A stretch of 45,606 bases of DNA from Bacillota bacterium (GCA_030705925.1 JAUZPM010000010.1:1-45606), one strand, 5' to 3'; numbered from the stretch's first letter, positions 1 to 9,054 are shown. The notes: generated from the letters alone by a model not told the origin. A program made the numbers and translations.

Positions 1-428
1 ATTGACAGCTTGTCCATGCCTGTTGTTGCAATCAAAAGAAGAGCAGCAGTCACTGTTAACAGACATTTGAACATTATTGACAAAAATGCAAACCAGCCTT
101 TAGAAAAGCTGATTCCATAAAAAACAACCATTTGTTTATCTAAAATTGGGCTGAAGATGCCAATAAAAAAAATGAAGGGAAAAACGAATAATACACGATT
201 TAAAACCGGGCGGATAGGTATATCTCCGAGCGAAAACAGCAAAATAGGATAAATAATAAACGGTACAAGTCTAGAAATCTCGTACTTGCCAAAAGAAACT
301 ACGATAATAAGGTATACCACTGTTGTTAATAGTTTCGACAGTGGATGGATGTCATGTATGAAAGTTTTTTTGCGAGACAAATCATCAAAAAGCCTTAGGC
401 TATATAGCGAATCTGATACCTTAGACAT
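1..428 (-). CDS. cbiQ: Energy-coupling factor transporter transmembrane protein CbiQ (partial, 3' end outside window)
   Basis: The frame opens at an ATG at 428 and stays open to the window edge, about 142 residues. It begins MSKVSDSLYSLRLFDD and has the family's early segment HDIHPLSKLL, followed by hydrophobic stretches. This matches the membrane T component (EcfT/CbiQ) of cobalt or nickel ECF importers, which links the substrate-binding CbiM to the ATPase CbiO. The start has a GGAG just upstream (four-base spacing, short). It lies 30 bases after the cbiM stop on the same strand, so the two are almost certainly cotranscribed. A cbiO ATPase would be expected next, beyond the left edge; I cannot see it. 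Family call is firm; cobalt versus nickel is not decided. Confidence 0.88.
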   Translation of the reverse strand, partial: MSKVSDSLYSLRLFDDLSRKKTFIHDIHPLSKLLTTVVYLIIVVSFGKYEISRLVPFIIYPILLFSLGDIPIRPVLNRVLFVFPFIFFIGIFSPILDKQMVVFYGISFSKGWFAFLSIMFKCLLTVTAALLLIATTGMDKLS

Positions 429-457
429 GGCGCTCCTATAATGGCAGAATTAGTGCC

Positions 458-1468
458 CTAATGTGTTTTTTTGTTTTTAGATTTGCTTAGAACTATTCCA
501 ACACCCGCCGCTAGGGCAAGAGTGAGCCCGCCTCCTATAAGACCGGAAGCACTGGCACCAGCATTTGAGGAGGCTTCAGATTTATCAGATGTCTTAAAAC
601 CGTAATCAGGCAATAAAACGGTTTTTTTCTGTGCGTCTTCAAGCTTTTTGTGTACAGAATCGGTTGCCTGAATTTCTGTGGAACCTGTTATTTTCTTTAT
701 AGACCATTCAAGTCCGTCAGGATTTTTAGAGGCGAACCAAGAGAAAACTCCGCCTGTTATAACAACTAGTAAAGCAAAAGCTATCATTACATTTTTTATG
801 CTTGTTTTTCCCATCAATTTTCCTGAAACCGAACTTTCTATAATCTCAGGTCTTGCTTTCCAAACGAATGAAACAACGGCGCCTGTAATAATACCTTCAA
901 TCGTTCCGATAATAAGGTGGACAGGCTGCATCAAGGCAACAAAGGTTCCAAAAGGAAGCTCAGTTTTCCCGGACAGCAAAGTTTCAAGAACAACGCTGAA
1001 AGCGCCAAGCTGAAGTCCGACTATACATGAAGCGATTGTAGCAGTAAATATTCGTTTTGTCGACATGCCCTTTTTAGTTATCCATTTATATATAAACGGA
1101 TAGGCTATAAAGCATGCATAAAAACCCATATTTATAACATTGCATCCGTAAGACAGAAGTCCGCCGTCGGCAAAAAACAGCGCTTGTATAATCAAAACTG
1201 CTGATAAAGTCAAAAAGCCTGCATAAGGCCCGAGAAGCGCCGCAAGAAGGATGCCTCCTCCTATATGTCCGCTTGAGCCTGTCCCGGGAATAGTGAAATT
1301 GATCATTTGGGCAGCAAAAACAAAGGCCCCCACCACTCCCATCAAAGGAGCCTTTTTCTCGTCCATTTCTTTTTCTATTTTTTTTACGGAATATGCTATT
1401 ACTCCCGCAGATGCGGCCCACATAACGCCGCCGACTGCCGGAGAAATCAATGAATCGGCCATATGCAT
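458..1468 (-). CDS. cbiM: Cobalt/nickel ECF transporter S component CbiM with C-terminal PDGLE (CbiN-like) domain
   Basis: This multi-pass membrane protein captures Co2+ or Ni2+. The longest frame starts at 1477, but I choose the ATG at 1468. That start gives an N-terminus MHMADSLISP, and in this family the processed N-terminal Met-His is itself a metal ligand at residue 2. AGGGG lies nine bases before it, whereas the upstream ATG abuts the AGGGG directly. Conserved His68 sits in GTGSSGHIGG, the expected position of the other core ligand. Residues about 250-262 carry PDGLEWSIKK, the PDGLE domain that replaces a separate CbiN, and the protein ends in one more hydrophobic helix and a Lys-rich tail. 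It is first in an operon with cbiQ. Metal specificity cannot be read with certainty; NikMN-type nickel uptake is possible. Confidence 0.9.
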   Translation of the reverse strand: MHMADSLISPAVGGVMWAASAGVIAYSVKKIEKEMDEKKAPLMGVVGAFVFAAQMINFTIPGTGSSGHIGGGILLAALLGPYAGFLTLSAVLIIQALFFADGGLLSYGCNVINMGFYACFIAYPFIYKWITKKGMSTKRIFTATIASCIVGLQLGAFSVVLETLLSGKTELPFGTFVALMQPVHLIIGTIEGIITGAVVSFVWKARPEIIESSVSGKLMGKTSIKNVMIAFALLVVITGGVFSWFASKNPDGLEWSIKKITGSTEIQATDSVHKKLEDAQKKTVLLPDYGFKTSDKSEASSNAGASASGLIGGGLTLALAAGVGIVLSKSKNKKTH

Positions 1469-1499
1469 GTTTAACATCCCCTAGATATAAACAAACTAA

Positions 1500-1524
1500 A
1501 TTATCAGTCTCTCATTCTGATAAT
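1500..1524. repeat. Perfect 8-9-8 inverted repeat in the cbiM leader (possible metal-regulator operator or RNA hairpin)
   Basis: ATTATCAG and CTGATAAT are exact inverted copies separated by nine bases. The repeat lies 28 bases downstream of the -10 box of the cbiM promoter and 32 bases before the start codon. It could be an operator for a metal-responsive repressor or an RNA stem; nothing here identifies a regulator. Confidence 0.6.
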
Positions 1525-1551
1525 TATTACGTTTTATTTATCTTAAACAAA

Positions 1552-1580
1552 AATATAGCATAATGTATCATTTAAGTCAA
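1552..1580 (-). promoter_or_regulatory. Sigma-A type promoter for cbiM-cbiQ
   Basis: On the minus strand TTGACT (1575-1580) and TATATT (1552-1557) are spaced by 17 bases. The predicted start lies near 1545, leaving a leader of about 77 bases that contains the inverted repeat. This separates the metal transporter from the upstream proS-glyA-mrp group. Confidence 0.72.
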
Positions 1581-1616
1581 TCAAATTGAACAAATGTTAA
1601 TAAACAAACATTATTA

Positions 1617-2222
1617 CTATTCCGAATAATGGCGTACTCTTAAAATTGCGCCGCAGTTTTTGGCAACTGCTTTGCACTTTTCAATATTATCAGGGCTTAT
1701 CACGTCAACAACGCTCATTATAACCTTTGGAACAAAACGAGTTGCCTTTTTTGTGAAATCGAGCATTTCATAGAATCCGTCTTCGCCATATATACATTTA
1801 CATATATCATTATAGCTTTTGGCATCAGGCGCATTTAGACTTATGGATACTATGTCGACAAGTCCTTGCATTTCAGGGGTGACATCCCGCCCAGCGATAC
1901 GGTTTGCATGGCCGTTTGTATTTATCCTTATCGGTATCTTGCTAATTTTACGAACTTCGCTGCAAATTTCCATGCAGTCTTCGAAGCGCATCATCGGCTC
2001 TCCGTAACCGCAGAATACAAGTTCATCATATTTATCAAGCCCGGCATTTGTTATCGCCGCCAGCATCTCTTTCACTGTCGGTTCGTGAGTAAGCCATAGG
2101 TCGACATCGCCGACCCCTGAGGGGGTATTGCGTATACAGAAAGTGCATCTGTTGGTACAGCGGTTGGTCACATTTACATATAATGAGCTGCCTAAAGGGT
2201 AGGCAATAGTAAAAGCAGACAT
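1617..2222 (-). CDS. Radical SAM protein, TatD-associated type
   Basis: A 201-residue radical SAM protein. Cys22, Cys26 and Cys29 in NRCTNRCTFC form the CxxxCxxC motif that binds the 4Fe-4S cluster, and FCGYGEP is the SAM-binding GGE-type segment. Length and N-terminus (YPLGSSLYVNVTNRC) match the small subgroup usually linked to TatD-type nucleases. No tatD is adjacent here, so the substrate is unknown. It follows mrp after 13 bases with a GAAGG ribosome site and is probably cotranscribed with it. Mrp is an Fe-S carrier, so the pairing with a cluster enzyme is sensible, though this is inference. Confidence 0.85.
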   Translation of the reverse strand: MSAFTIAYPLGSSLYVNVTNRCTNRCTFCIRNTPSGVGDVDLWLTHEPTVKEMLAAITNAGLDKYDELVFCGYGEPMMRFEDCMEICSEVRKISKIPIRINTNGHANRIAGRDVTPEMQGLVDIVSISLNAPDAKSYNDICKCIYGEDGFYEMLDFTKKATRFVPKVIMSVVDVISPDNIEKCKAVAKNCGAILRVRHYSE

Positions 2223-2235
2223 GTTATTAATCCTT

Positions 2236-3078
2236 CTAATTTTTAATTAAAGCCTCAACGGCATTTACTGCATCCGGGAGTTTATCGCTGTCAAGTTTTT
2301 CGATTAAACCTCTGTCACAAAGGCTTGCAATTGCCGGGTCAATAGGCAATTTTCCTAAAACCTTGGTGTTAAGGCTTTTTGCAGTGTCTTCTATGTGGCT
2401 TTCGCCAAATATTTTTATTTCTTTGCCGCAGTCAGGACATTTGACATAGCTCATATTCTCAACTATGCCAAGAACAGGGATATGCATCTGTTCGGCCATG
2501 TTATATGCTTTTTTGACTATCATAGATACAAGTTCCTGCGGGGAGGTAACGATAACGATACCATCAAGCGGAATAGACTGGAATACTGTTAACGGAACAT
2601 CTCCGGTTCCTGGCGGCATATCGATGAACATATAATCCACATCGCCCCATAGAACATCAGTCCAAAACTGCTTTACAGTATTTGCAATAATGGGGACTCG
2701 CCAAATCACAGGAATGTCCTGTTTAGGCAAAAGAAGATTTATTGACATAACGGATATGCCTGTTTCGGTGCGAGCCGGTAACAAACCAAGTTCGTTACCC
2801 TCTGCATTTTTTGTGATGCCGAACATTTTAGGCACAGACGGGCCTGTAATATCAGCATCAAGCACGGCGACGTTATAACCTTTTTGTCTTGTTAAAACGG
2901 CAAGCATCCCGGTGACAAGAGATTTTCCGACACCGCCTTTGCCGCTGACAACGCCTATTACTTTTTTAACAGTGCTGTAAGCGTTGACTTTTTCTATAAA
3001 ACTTTCTGAATTTTTTTTGCAGTTTTCGCATGAGGATTTATCACAGCTGCCGCTGCCACATTTTCTTTCCTCCGGCAT
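2236..3078 (-). CDS. mrp: Mrp/NBP35-family Fe-S cluster carrier ATPase
   Basis: A cytosolic P-loop ATPase of the MinD/Mrp/Nbp35 class that carries Fe-S clusters to client proteins. The deviant Walker A SGKGGVGKS is at residues 45-53. The CxxC pair Cys214/Cys217 (VKCPDCGKE) is the dimer-interface cluster site. An N-terminal extension with Cys7, Cys12, Cys17 and Cys20 resembles the extra cluster motif of Nbp35-type members. The open frame begins at 3087, but that ATG touches the AGGAG. The ATG at 3078 lies nine bases from AGGAG and begins MPEERKCGSG, so I use it (280 residues). It sits between glyA and the radical SAM gene, just downstream of a hairpin. Confidence 0.9.
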   Translation of the reverse strand: MPEERKCGSGSCDKSSCENCKKNSESFIEKVNAYSTVKKVIGVVSGKGGVGKSLVTGMLAVLTRQKGYNVAVLDADITGPSVPKMFGITKNAEGNELGLLPARTETGISVMSINLLLPKQDIPVIWRVPIIANTVKQFWTDVLWGDVDYMFIDMPPGTGDVPLTVFQSIPLDGIVIVTSPQELVSMIVKKAYNMAEQMHIPVLGIVENMSYVKCPDCGKEIKIFGESHIEDTAKSLNTKVLGKLPIDPAIASLCDRGLIEKLDSDKLPDAVNAVEALIKN

Positions 3079-3099
3079 AAAAATCATCTCCTAATCAAA

Positions 3100-3127
3100 A
3101 ATGCGCTTTGGCATTCCAAAGCGCATT
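3100..3127 (-). terminator. Intrinsic terminator or attenuator hairpin between glyA and mrp
   Basis: AATGCGCTTTGG and CCAAAGCGCATT are perfect 12-base inverted arms around a four-base loop. On the minus strand the stem is followed by a short T run (CATTTTTGATT). The mrp ribosome site begins only a few bases later, so mrp is either read through this hairpin or served by a weak promoter in the glyA tail. Confidence 0.8.
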
Positions 3128-3132
3128 GTATT

Positions 3133-4371
3133 TTAATATAACGGATGCTTTGCGCACAATATGCCGACTTCGTCTTTTATATATTGTTTCTTTTCAAAGA
3201 ACTCGTCGGTTGCAGTAATTTTCATAAGCTCTGCAATCTTGATCATATCGTCTTCCTTAAAACCTCGTGATGTGACTGCCGGTGTTCCAATTCGAATGCC
3301 GCTTGTTACAAACGGGCTTTGCGGATCTGCAGGTATGGTGTTTTTGTTAACAGTTATATAAACCTCATCGAGCCTGTTAGCCATTTCTTTGCCTGTGATA
3401 TTTAAACGCCTCAAGTCAGCCAGCATCAAATGGTTATCTGTTCCGCCACTTACAAGGTCAAAACCCTGGGTGAGAAGCGCATTTGCGAGTGTTGCTGCAT
3501 TTGAAACGATCTGTTTTTGATATTCCTTGAATTCAGGCTTTAAAGCTTCGCCGAAAGCAACCGCTTTTGCGGCGATTATATGCATAAGCGGACCACCCTG
3601 TGTGCCTGGAAATACGCTTTTATCAATAGCTTTTGCATATTTTTCCTTGCACATTATCATGCCGCCGCGGGGGCCACGAAGAGTCTTATGTGTTGTGGTC
3701 GTTACAATATCAGCATATGGAACAGGGTTTTCATGAAGCCCCGCCGCAACAAGCCCGGCAATATGAGCCATATCAACCATAAGATAAGCGCCGACTTCAC
3801 TTGCAATTCCAGACAGGCGTTTGAAGTCGATTGCTCTTGGATAAGCGCTTGCGCCGGCAACGATAAGTTTTGGTTTGCATTCTTTAGCGGTGCTGAGCAG
3901 CTTGTCATAGTCTATTCTATGAGTTACAGGGTCTACGCCGTAAGAAACAAAGTTGAAATAAAGCCCGGAAAAGTTGACAGGGGAGCCGTGTGTTAAATGC
4001 CCACCTTCTGACAAGGACATTCCCATTACAGTGTCACCAGGCTTTAAGAGTGCAACATATACTGCGCTGTTTGCCTGAGCTCCGCTGTGTGGCTGAACAT
4101 TCACATGGTCTGCGCCGTAAAGAGCTTTAGCACGTTCGATAGCGACGTTCTCAACTTCATCAACATGTTCGCAGCCGTTATAATAACGCTTTCCGGGATA
4201 ACCTTCCGCATATTTATTAGTAAGCGGTGATCCAGCGGCAGCCATTACCGCTTCGCTTACGAAGTTTTCACTTGCAATCAGTTCTATATTGCGCTGCTGT
4301 CTTTTCAGTTCACGCTCTAATATACTGCCTACTACGTCGTCATACTTTTTGACTGTATCAATACACTGCAT
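3133..4371 (-). CDS. glyA: Serine hydroxymethyltransferase
   Basis: This PLP enzyme interconverts serine plus tetrahydrofolate with glycine plus 5,10-methylene-THF, the main source of cytosolic one-carbon units. At 412 residues it has the normal bacterial length. Lys229 in [14 protein letters not shown] is the PLP Schiff-base lysine. Other family signatures are ELIASENF at about 30, the EGYPGKRYY loop at 56-64 and SGAQAN near 96. An AAGGG ribosome site lies about ten bases upstream of the ATG. It lies 26 bases after the broken propeller gene and ends at the hairpin before mrp. A folate transporter under a THF riboswitch elsewhere in the window serves the same cofactor. Confidence 0.96.
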   Translation of the reverse strand: MQCIDTVKKYDDVVGSILERELKRQQRNIELIASENFVSEAVMAAAGSPLTNKYAEGYPGKRYYNGCEHVDEVENVAIERAKALYGADHVNVQPHSGAQANSAVYVALLKPGDTVMGMSLSEGGHLTHGSPVNFSGLYFNFVSYGVDPVTHRIDYDKLLSTAKECKPKLIVAGASAYPRAIDFKRLSGIASEVGAYLMVDMAHIAGLVAAGLHENPVPYADIVTTTTHKTLRGPRGGMIMCKEKYAKAIDKSVFPGTQGGPLMHIIAAKAVAFGEALKPEFKEYQKQIVSNAATLANALLTQGFDLVSGGTDNHLMLADLRRLNITGKEMANRLDEVYITVNKNTIPADPQSPFVTSGIRIGTPAVTSRGFKEDDMIKIAELMKITATDEFFEKKQYIKDEVGILCAKHPLY

Positions 4372-4397
4372 TTTTCTACATCCCTTATATTTATTTT

Positions 4398-4985
4398 TTA
4401 CTTATGGATAGTAAAAATTTTATCAAAATTATAATATCCGTATTCATAATAATTTGTGAGTGCCTTTACGTTATCAGCAATTTTTTTCGGCTCTCCGCCT
4501 TTAGTCGTCCAGATACTCAGACTCATATCTTTTGCCTGACGGGCAAACAGAACAGAGCCGTTTACAGGAACTGGCGCATAGTCGCTGAAATCGCTGTCCT
4601 GAGTGAATTTATCGGATTTTCCGCCGGCAGCAGGGACTTTATAAAGCCTTGTTCCCTTAAATTCGTTAGCTTTGGCAGAACCTTTTTGCATTGCGGAGTA
4701 ATAAAATGTTTTTCCGTCGGCAGAGGTTGCAGGATATGCACTGACTAGATTAGTGTCAGATATTGGATTAAATGCTTTTTTCTCAGTATCATATATCCCG
4801 GCTTTCTTATCCTCGCCGATATTTTTGCCGAATCCGGCGGAAACTGCAACTTTAGTTGTGCTGTTTTCAATAATGCGGACGTTGCCGTCAAATGGCAATA
4901 AGGCAAAATCAGTTCTCGGTATGATGGTGGATTTAGAAGTCTTGACATCGACCCATCCTAGAGATACTCCGTCTGCCGCCATAGC
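4398..4985 (-). pseudogene. 3' part of an interrupted membrane-anchored beta-propeller-like protein
   Basis: This frame is the exact in-frame continuation of the segment at 4986-5645 and is cut from it by one TAA codon (4986-4988). An ATG at 4982 would give a 194-residue piece, but no ribosome site precedes it (GAATTTTAAGCT). The sequence keeps the blade-like rhythm of the first part (TADRRRIYFF before the stop; TSADGKTFYY and VNGSVLFARQ after it), so the whole was probably a single protein of about 415 residues. Function is unknown; it resembles periplasmic TolB/WD40-like propellers. Either it is a nonsense pseudogene, or the downstream part is made by stop-restart or readthrough. A sequencing error is also possible. 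Confidence 0.65.
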
Positions 4986-5645
4986 TTAAAATTCAGGATA
5001 ATCAAAGAAATATATACGTCTTCTATCGGCAGTAACGCCAATAATTTTCGGAGCGACTCCGGGATCGCTTGCAGTCGCTGCCTTGAATGGCACAAGTATC
5101 TTTTCATTTTTCTGCTTAAGATTATATCCGGAAATACTTGCCTCAGTAAGTTTTCCTGTTACATTATCCTTAATATATTTTTCTGCGCAAAGAAGATTGC
5201 CGGCAAAATGCATGTTCTGAACAATAAAACCGCTTGGCTTAATCTCTGTAACCGGTTTTTTATCCTTACCGATCCTTATAGAAAAAATACCTTGACCTTG
5301 ATAAGGCGCATAATATACTGTACTGCCATTTTGGGACACTGTGAAGGAGCCGACAGTATCTACAAGTTTCACAGCTTTGGCTCCGCCTTTAGTCCGGAGA
5401 GCATAAAGAGTAAATCCGCTTTTATACACGACGTATCTTTTATTAGCTGTTATTACAGGAGAATCTGCATTGGTGTCTTTTGCCTTAACAATTACTTTGC
5501 CGCTTTTTGAGTTTGCAACTACCATCCCGTCGTTTGACGCATAGGCAAGCAGTTCGCCGCCGCCGGCAAACAGTGATATTATTGCAACAATCAAGATAAC
5601 TGCAAGGGCCAGCGCTGCAATTTTTATTTGCATTTGCTTATCCAT
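4986..5645 (-). CDS. 5' part of an interrupted membrane-anchored beta-propeller-like protein
   Basis: A 219-residue frame that starts MDKQMQIKIAALALAVILIV, one signal-anchor helix at about residues 7-28. Short repeats typical of propeller blades follow (AYASNDGMVVANSKSG, YVVYKSGFTLYALRT). The bulk should lie outside the membrane. It ends at TAA 4986-4988, and the same frame then continues for 195 codons with similar blade-like sequence, so this is the first half of a larger protein. The ribosome site AAAGGAAG precedes the ATG, 18 bases after proS. I do not recognise a specific family or function. Truncated, it would lack about half of the blades needed to close a propeller. Confidence 0.7.
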   Translation of the reverse strand: MDKQMQIKIAALALAVILIVAIISLFAGGGELLAYASNDGMVVANSKSGKVIVKAKDTNADSPVITANKRYVVYKSGFTLYALRTKGGAKAVKLVDTVGSFTVSQNGSTVYYAPYQGQGIFSIRIGKDKKPVTEIKPSGFIVQNMHFAGNLLCAEKYIKDNVTGKLTEASISGYNLKQKNEKILVPFKAATASDPGVAPKIIGVTADRRRIYFFDYPEF

Positions 5646-5663
5646 TTATTAACTTCCTTTCGA

Positions 5664-7100
5664 TTAATATGCTTTTCCCCAATATACAAGCTTATCAGCG
5701 GGCTTCCCACAACAGACACAAGTATTGCCGATAGGCTTGCTGTCAAACGGGATACACCGCGAACTTACGCCCGCTTTTTCTTTAAGTGTTTCTTCGCATT
5801 CCTTATTTCCACACCACATTGCACGGATAAATCCGTTTTTAGTGTTGGCAATCTCAATCATCTCGTCTAATGTTGAAGCATCAAATGTGCGGTTTTTCCG
5901 GTTTTCAAGGGCGCTGTTATACAGTCTGTCACGGACACCTTTAAGCAGATCAGGTATAGCTGCTTCGAGAGTATCAAGTGAAACAAAATTCTTTTCGCGG
6001 TTGTCACGGCTGACAATGACGCAGCTGTTTTTCTCTATATCTTTCGGACCTATTTCAAGGCGCAATGGAACGCCCTTCATTTCGTATTCTGCAAACTTCC
6101 AGCCCGGAGAATTATCGCTTGCATCCATTTTAACGCGTATGCCGACTTTTTTCAGACGGTCTAACACTGCTGTTGCCGCCTCTAATACGCCGTCTTTATG
6201 CTGAGCGACCGGAATTATTATTACTTGAATAGGAGCGACGGCAGGGGGAAGAACAAGCCCGTTGTTATCTCCGTGAGTCATTATTATTCCGCCGATTATA
6301 CGAGTAGACAATCCCCATGAAGTTTGGAATGGGTTTGTGAGTTTATTTTCACGGTCTGTAAATTTAATATCGAATGCCTTTGCAAATCCGTCGCCAAAAT
6401 AGTGAGAAGTTCCACTTTGCAAAGCTTTTCCGTCATGCATAAGAGCTTCTATGGTATATGTTGCGACAGCGCCTGCAAATTTTTCTTTTTCGGTTTTTTG
6501 ACCTTTAACTACAGGGATCGCAAGGTAATTTTCTGCAAAGTCTGCATACACGTTAAGCATTTGCTCTGTTTCATGTATTGCTTCTTTCGCCGTTTCATGC
6601 ATCGTATGTCCTTCCTGCCAATGAAACTCAACAGAACGGAGGAATGGACGTGTGGTTTTCTCCCATCTTACGACAGAGCACCATTGGTTATAAAGTTTGG
6701 GAAGATCACGATATGAATGTATTATATTAGCATAATGCTCGCAAAATAGTGTTTCACTGGTTGGACGGACACATAAACGTTCTGTAAGCTTTTCGTTTCC
6801 GCCCATTGTAACCCATGCAACTTCCGGGGCAAAACCGGCAACATGGTCTTTTTCCTTCTCAAGAAGGCTTTCCGGAATAAACATAGGCATAGAGACGTTT
6901 TCATGTCCCAGCTCTTTAAATTTATCATCTAAGATTTTCTGAATGTTTTCCCATATTGCATAACCATAAGGTCGGATAATCATACATCCTCGGACAGATG
7001 AATATTCAATAAGCTCTGCTTTTTTAACTACATCTGTATACCATTTGGCGAAGTCTTCCTCCATTGAGGTAATCTCACTTACCATTTTTTCCTTTGCCAA
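5664..7100 (-). CDS. proS: Prolyl-tRNA synthetase (archaeal/eukaryal-type, ProS type 3)
   Basis: Class II aminoacyl-tRNA synthetase that charges tRNA-Pro. It is the short form without the editing insertion, about 478 residues, and has a C-terminal zinc-type domain (Cys pairs in WCGNKECEE and TCVCCGKP) ending in a Tyr. Motif 2 region [10 protein letters not shown] and motif 3-like [12 protein letters not shown] are present. The open frame begins with ATG 7121, but that codon has no good ribosome site. A TTG at 7100 preceded by AGAGGA at six bases gives the family's usual N-terminus (M)[11 protein letters not shown], so I take TTG. It heads the group with the propeller gene, glyA, mrp and the radical SAM gene. 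I saw no T-box in the 76-base leader region. Confidence 0.93.
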   Translation of the reverse strand: MAKEKMVSEITSMEEDFAKWYTDVVKKAELIEYSSVRGCMIIRPYGYAIWENIQKILDDKFKELGHENVSMPMFIPESLLEKEKDHVAGFAPEVAWVTMGGNEKLTERLCVRPTSETLFCEHYANIIHSYRDLPKLYNQWCSVVRWEKTTRPFLRSVEFHWQEGHTMHETAKEAIHETEQMLNVYADFAENYLAIPVVKGQKTEKEKFAGAVATYTIEALMHDGKALQSGTSHYFGDGFAKAFDIKFTDRENKLTNPFQTSWGLSTRIIGGIIMTHGDNNGLVLPPAVAPIQVIIIPVAQHKDGVLEAATAVLDRLKKVGIRVKMDASDNSPGWKFAEYEMKGVPLRLEIGPKDIEKNSCVIVSRDNREKNFVSLDTLEAAIPDLLKGVRDRLYNSALENRKNRTFDASTLDEMIEIANTKNGFIRAMWCGNKECEETLKEKAGVSSRCIPFDSKPIGNTCVCCGKPADKLVYWGKAY

Positions 7101-7143
7101 TGCAATTCCTCTTTTCAGCATTTTTATTAACTCATAATTAAAA

Positions 7144-7173
7144 ATTATAATGTATGGACAGTATAAAAGTCAA
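7144..7173 (-). promoter_or_regulatory. Sigma-A type promoter for proS and the downstream genes
   Basis: On the minus strand TTGACT (7168-7173) and TATAAT (7144-7149) are spaced by 18 bases. The -35 box sits three bases after the ABC exporter's stop codon. The predicted start, near 7137, leaves only a short leader before the TTG start of proS. Confidence 0.75.
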
Positions 7174-7176
7174 TTA

Positions 7177-9054
7177 TTAGATTGCATCAAAATCCTCATA
7201 AATGCCCTTATAAAGCTGAGCATAAAGACCATTTAATTCTACAAGCTCATTTTGTGTTCCGCGCTCCACTATTTCACCATCGTTTAGGACTAAAATCATA
7301 TCACAGTCTTTTATTGTTGAAAGTCTATGAGCAATAATAAAACAGGTTTTGCCCTGCATAAGGGTTTTCATGGCGCTTTGTATCTGAACTTCAGTTCTTG
7401 TATCTACGTTGGAAGTTGCTTCATCAAGGATTAACATTGGCGGATCGATCAAAAATGCCCGTGCAATGTTTATAAGCTGCTGCTGTCCCTGGCTTAACGT
7501 TGTACCGCTGCTTTGAAGGGGCGTATCATACCCGTTTGGAAGTTGGCGTATGAACCTGTCCGCATTTGCAAGCTGAGCGGCTTTTATGACTTCATCATCT
7601 GTAGCTTCAGGTTTACCGTAACGAATATTTTCTTTTATGCTCATTGAAAAAAGGTGCGTGTCCTGAAGAACTATGCCGAAATTTTCACGGAGGCTGTGCT
7701 TTTTGATTTTTTCCAGCGGGATTTCATCAACTGTAATCATACCAGATTCAGTATCGTAAAAACGCATAAGTATATTGGCAATTGTAGTTTTTCCCGCACC
7801 GGTAGGACCTACAATAGCGATTCTCTGACCGGCTTTTACGTTAATATCAATACCCTTTAGTATAGGTTTCCCATCAATATACGAAAAGTTGACATTTTTG
7901 AACATAATGTCGCCATTTATATTATTTATCGGGATGGCGGCTTCTTCATCTTCATATTCATTTGGAAGATCCATAGTTGCAAAGACACGCTCTGCTCCCG
8001 CAATTGCGCTTTGAAGTGAATTAAACTGATTTGCGATTTCGTTTATTGGATGACCGAACTGGCGGGCATATTTCATAAATGAGCCTATCCCACCGATGTC
8101 GATTTTTCCTGAAATAGCGAGAAGACCGCCCGCAAAAATCGTCAGTGCATAAAAAAATGTGTTTATTGTTCTTACAAACGGCATTATAAGACCGGCATAT
8201 ATCTGTGCCTTTGAGTTGCTTTTTCGAAGCTCTTCTATATAGTTTTCAAATGAGCCGATCATGCGATCTTCCTGAGTAAACATCTGAATAGCGTACTGAC
8301 CGGATATCGTTTCCTCTGTAAAGCCGTTCACCTGCCCAAGCGCTGAAAGATAACTTCCGAATATTTTTCGTGTCTTTTTCGCGATTATTGACGTCACGAA
8401 GCTGATTAGTGGTATCGAGACAAATGAAATAAGCGCCAAAGGGGGACTTATGACCAGCATTAGTATTATGGTGCCTACAGTATTGAGGATACCTGATAAA
8501 AGCGCGGATATGCTCTGGTTCAGCGCTGAATTTACACCTTCAAGATCATTTGTAAAGCGGCTCATTATATCGCCGACAGAATTGTTGTCAAAGAATTTTA
8601 CGCTCATAAGCTCTATCCTTGAAAATAAATCTTTGCGCATCTCATTTGTTGTGCGTTGAGAAATTCGAATGAGCATACGGTTTGAAATAAGAGTGCTAAT
8701 TGATCCTATGACATAGACCCCTGCCATGACAAGGCACATGTTTGCAAGACCCTTTAAGTCGCCGGGTATGATGTAGTCATTTATAATCGGACGGATAAGA
8801 TAGGAGCCTCCGAGCGATGTCGCTGACGCTACTACTACTAAAAATAGTGCTGTGAATAACGGAAGCTTTCTTTTGCTTAAATAGGTCATTATTCTATAGA
8901 TCGTCTTCCAAGCGTTTTTAGGCTTTTCGACCGTGAGCCTTGGCGAATTAAGCCCGCCGCGACCGCCGCCTCGTCCGAAACCCTGACGCACGACTTTAGA
9001 AAAATCCTGTTGTCCTGAAGCACTGTTATATTTTTCAAATTTCTTCTCTACCAT
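7177..9054 (-). CDS. ABC exporter half-transporter, catalytic Walker B subunit (heterodimer partner)
   Basis: A 625-residue fusion of a six-helix exporter domain and a nucleotide-binding domain. Walker A GPTGAGKTT is near residue 415, the signature is LSQGQ (degenerate) near 518, Walker B plus catalytic Glu is LILDEATS near 540, and the H-loop is IIAHRLST. The first ~45 residues are a Gly/Arg-rich cytosolic tail. It starts 23 bases after its partner with an AGGGGG ribosome site. With the partner (LSGGQ but Asp for Glu) it makes one full ATP site and one degenerate site, as in BmrCD/YheIH or TM287/288-type exporters. The family covers drug, peptide and lipid export; the substrate cannot be read. 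Confidence 0.92.
   Translation of the reverse strand: MVEKKFEKYNSASGQQDFSKVVRQGFGRGGGRGGLNSPRLTVEKPKNAWKTIYRIMTYLSKRKLPLFTALFLVVVASATSLGGSYLIRPIINDYIIPGDLKGLANMCLVMAGVYVIGSISTLISNRMLIRISQRTTNEMRKDLFSRIELMSVKFFDNNSVGDIMSRFTNDLEGVNSALNQSISALLSGILNTVGTIILMLVISPPLALISFVSIPLISFVTSIIAKKTRKIFGSYLSALGQVNGFTEETISGQYAIQMFTQEDRMIGSFENYIEELRKSNSKAQIYAGLIMPFVRTINTFFYALTIFAGGLLAISGKIDIGGIGSFMKYARQFGHPINEIANQFNSLQSAIAGAERVFATMDLPNEYEDEEAAIPINNINGDIMFKNVNFSYIDGKPILKGIDINVKAGQRIAIVGPTGAGKTTIANILMRFYDTESGMITVDEIPLEKIKKHSLRENFGIVLQDTHLFSMSIKENIRYGKPEATDDEVIKAAQLANADRFIRQLPNGYDTPLQSSGTTLSQGQQQLINIARAFLIDPPMLILDEATSNVDTRTEVQIQSAMKTLMQGKTCFIIAHRLSTIKDCDMILVLNDGEIVERGTQNELVELNGLYAQLYKGIYEDFDAI

Noticed and set aside
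458-1013. Plus-strand frames antisense to cbiM, up to 111 codons
   Set aside because: They are shadows of the real minus-strand gene and lack ribosome sites.
1481-1616. Cobalamin riboswitch upstream of the cbiM-type transporter
   Set aside because: The intergenic space is only about 135 bases and contains a promoter and a simple inverted repeat. I see no B12-box or multi-stem aptamer pattern.
3580-3996. 138-codon open frame antisense to glyA
   Set aside because: It lies entirely opposite a clear glyA with full motifs, has no ribosome site and no recognisable protein features.
4986-4988. Recoded stop (selenocysteine or pyrrolysine) in the propeller-like gene
   Set aside because: The codon is TAA, not TGA or TAG, and no adjacent hairpin resembles a SECIS element.
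7101-7176. T-box leader for proS
   Set aside because: The gap is too short, the promoter lies within it, and there is no T-box consensus or terminator.
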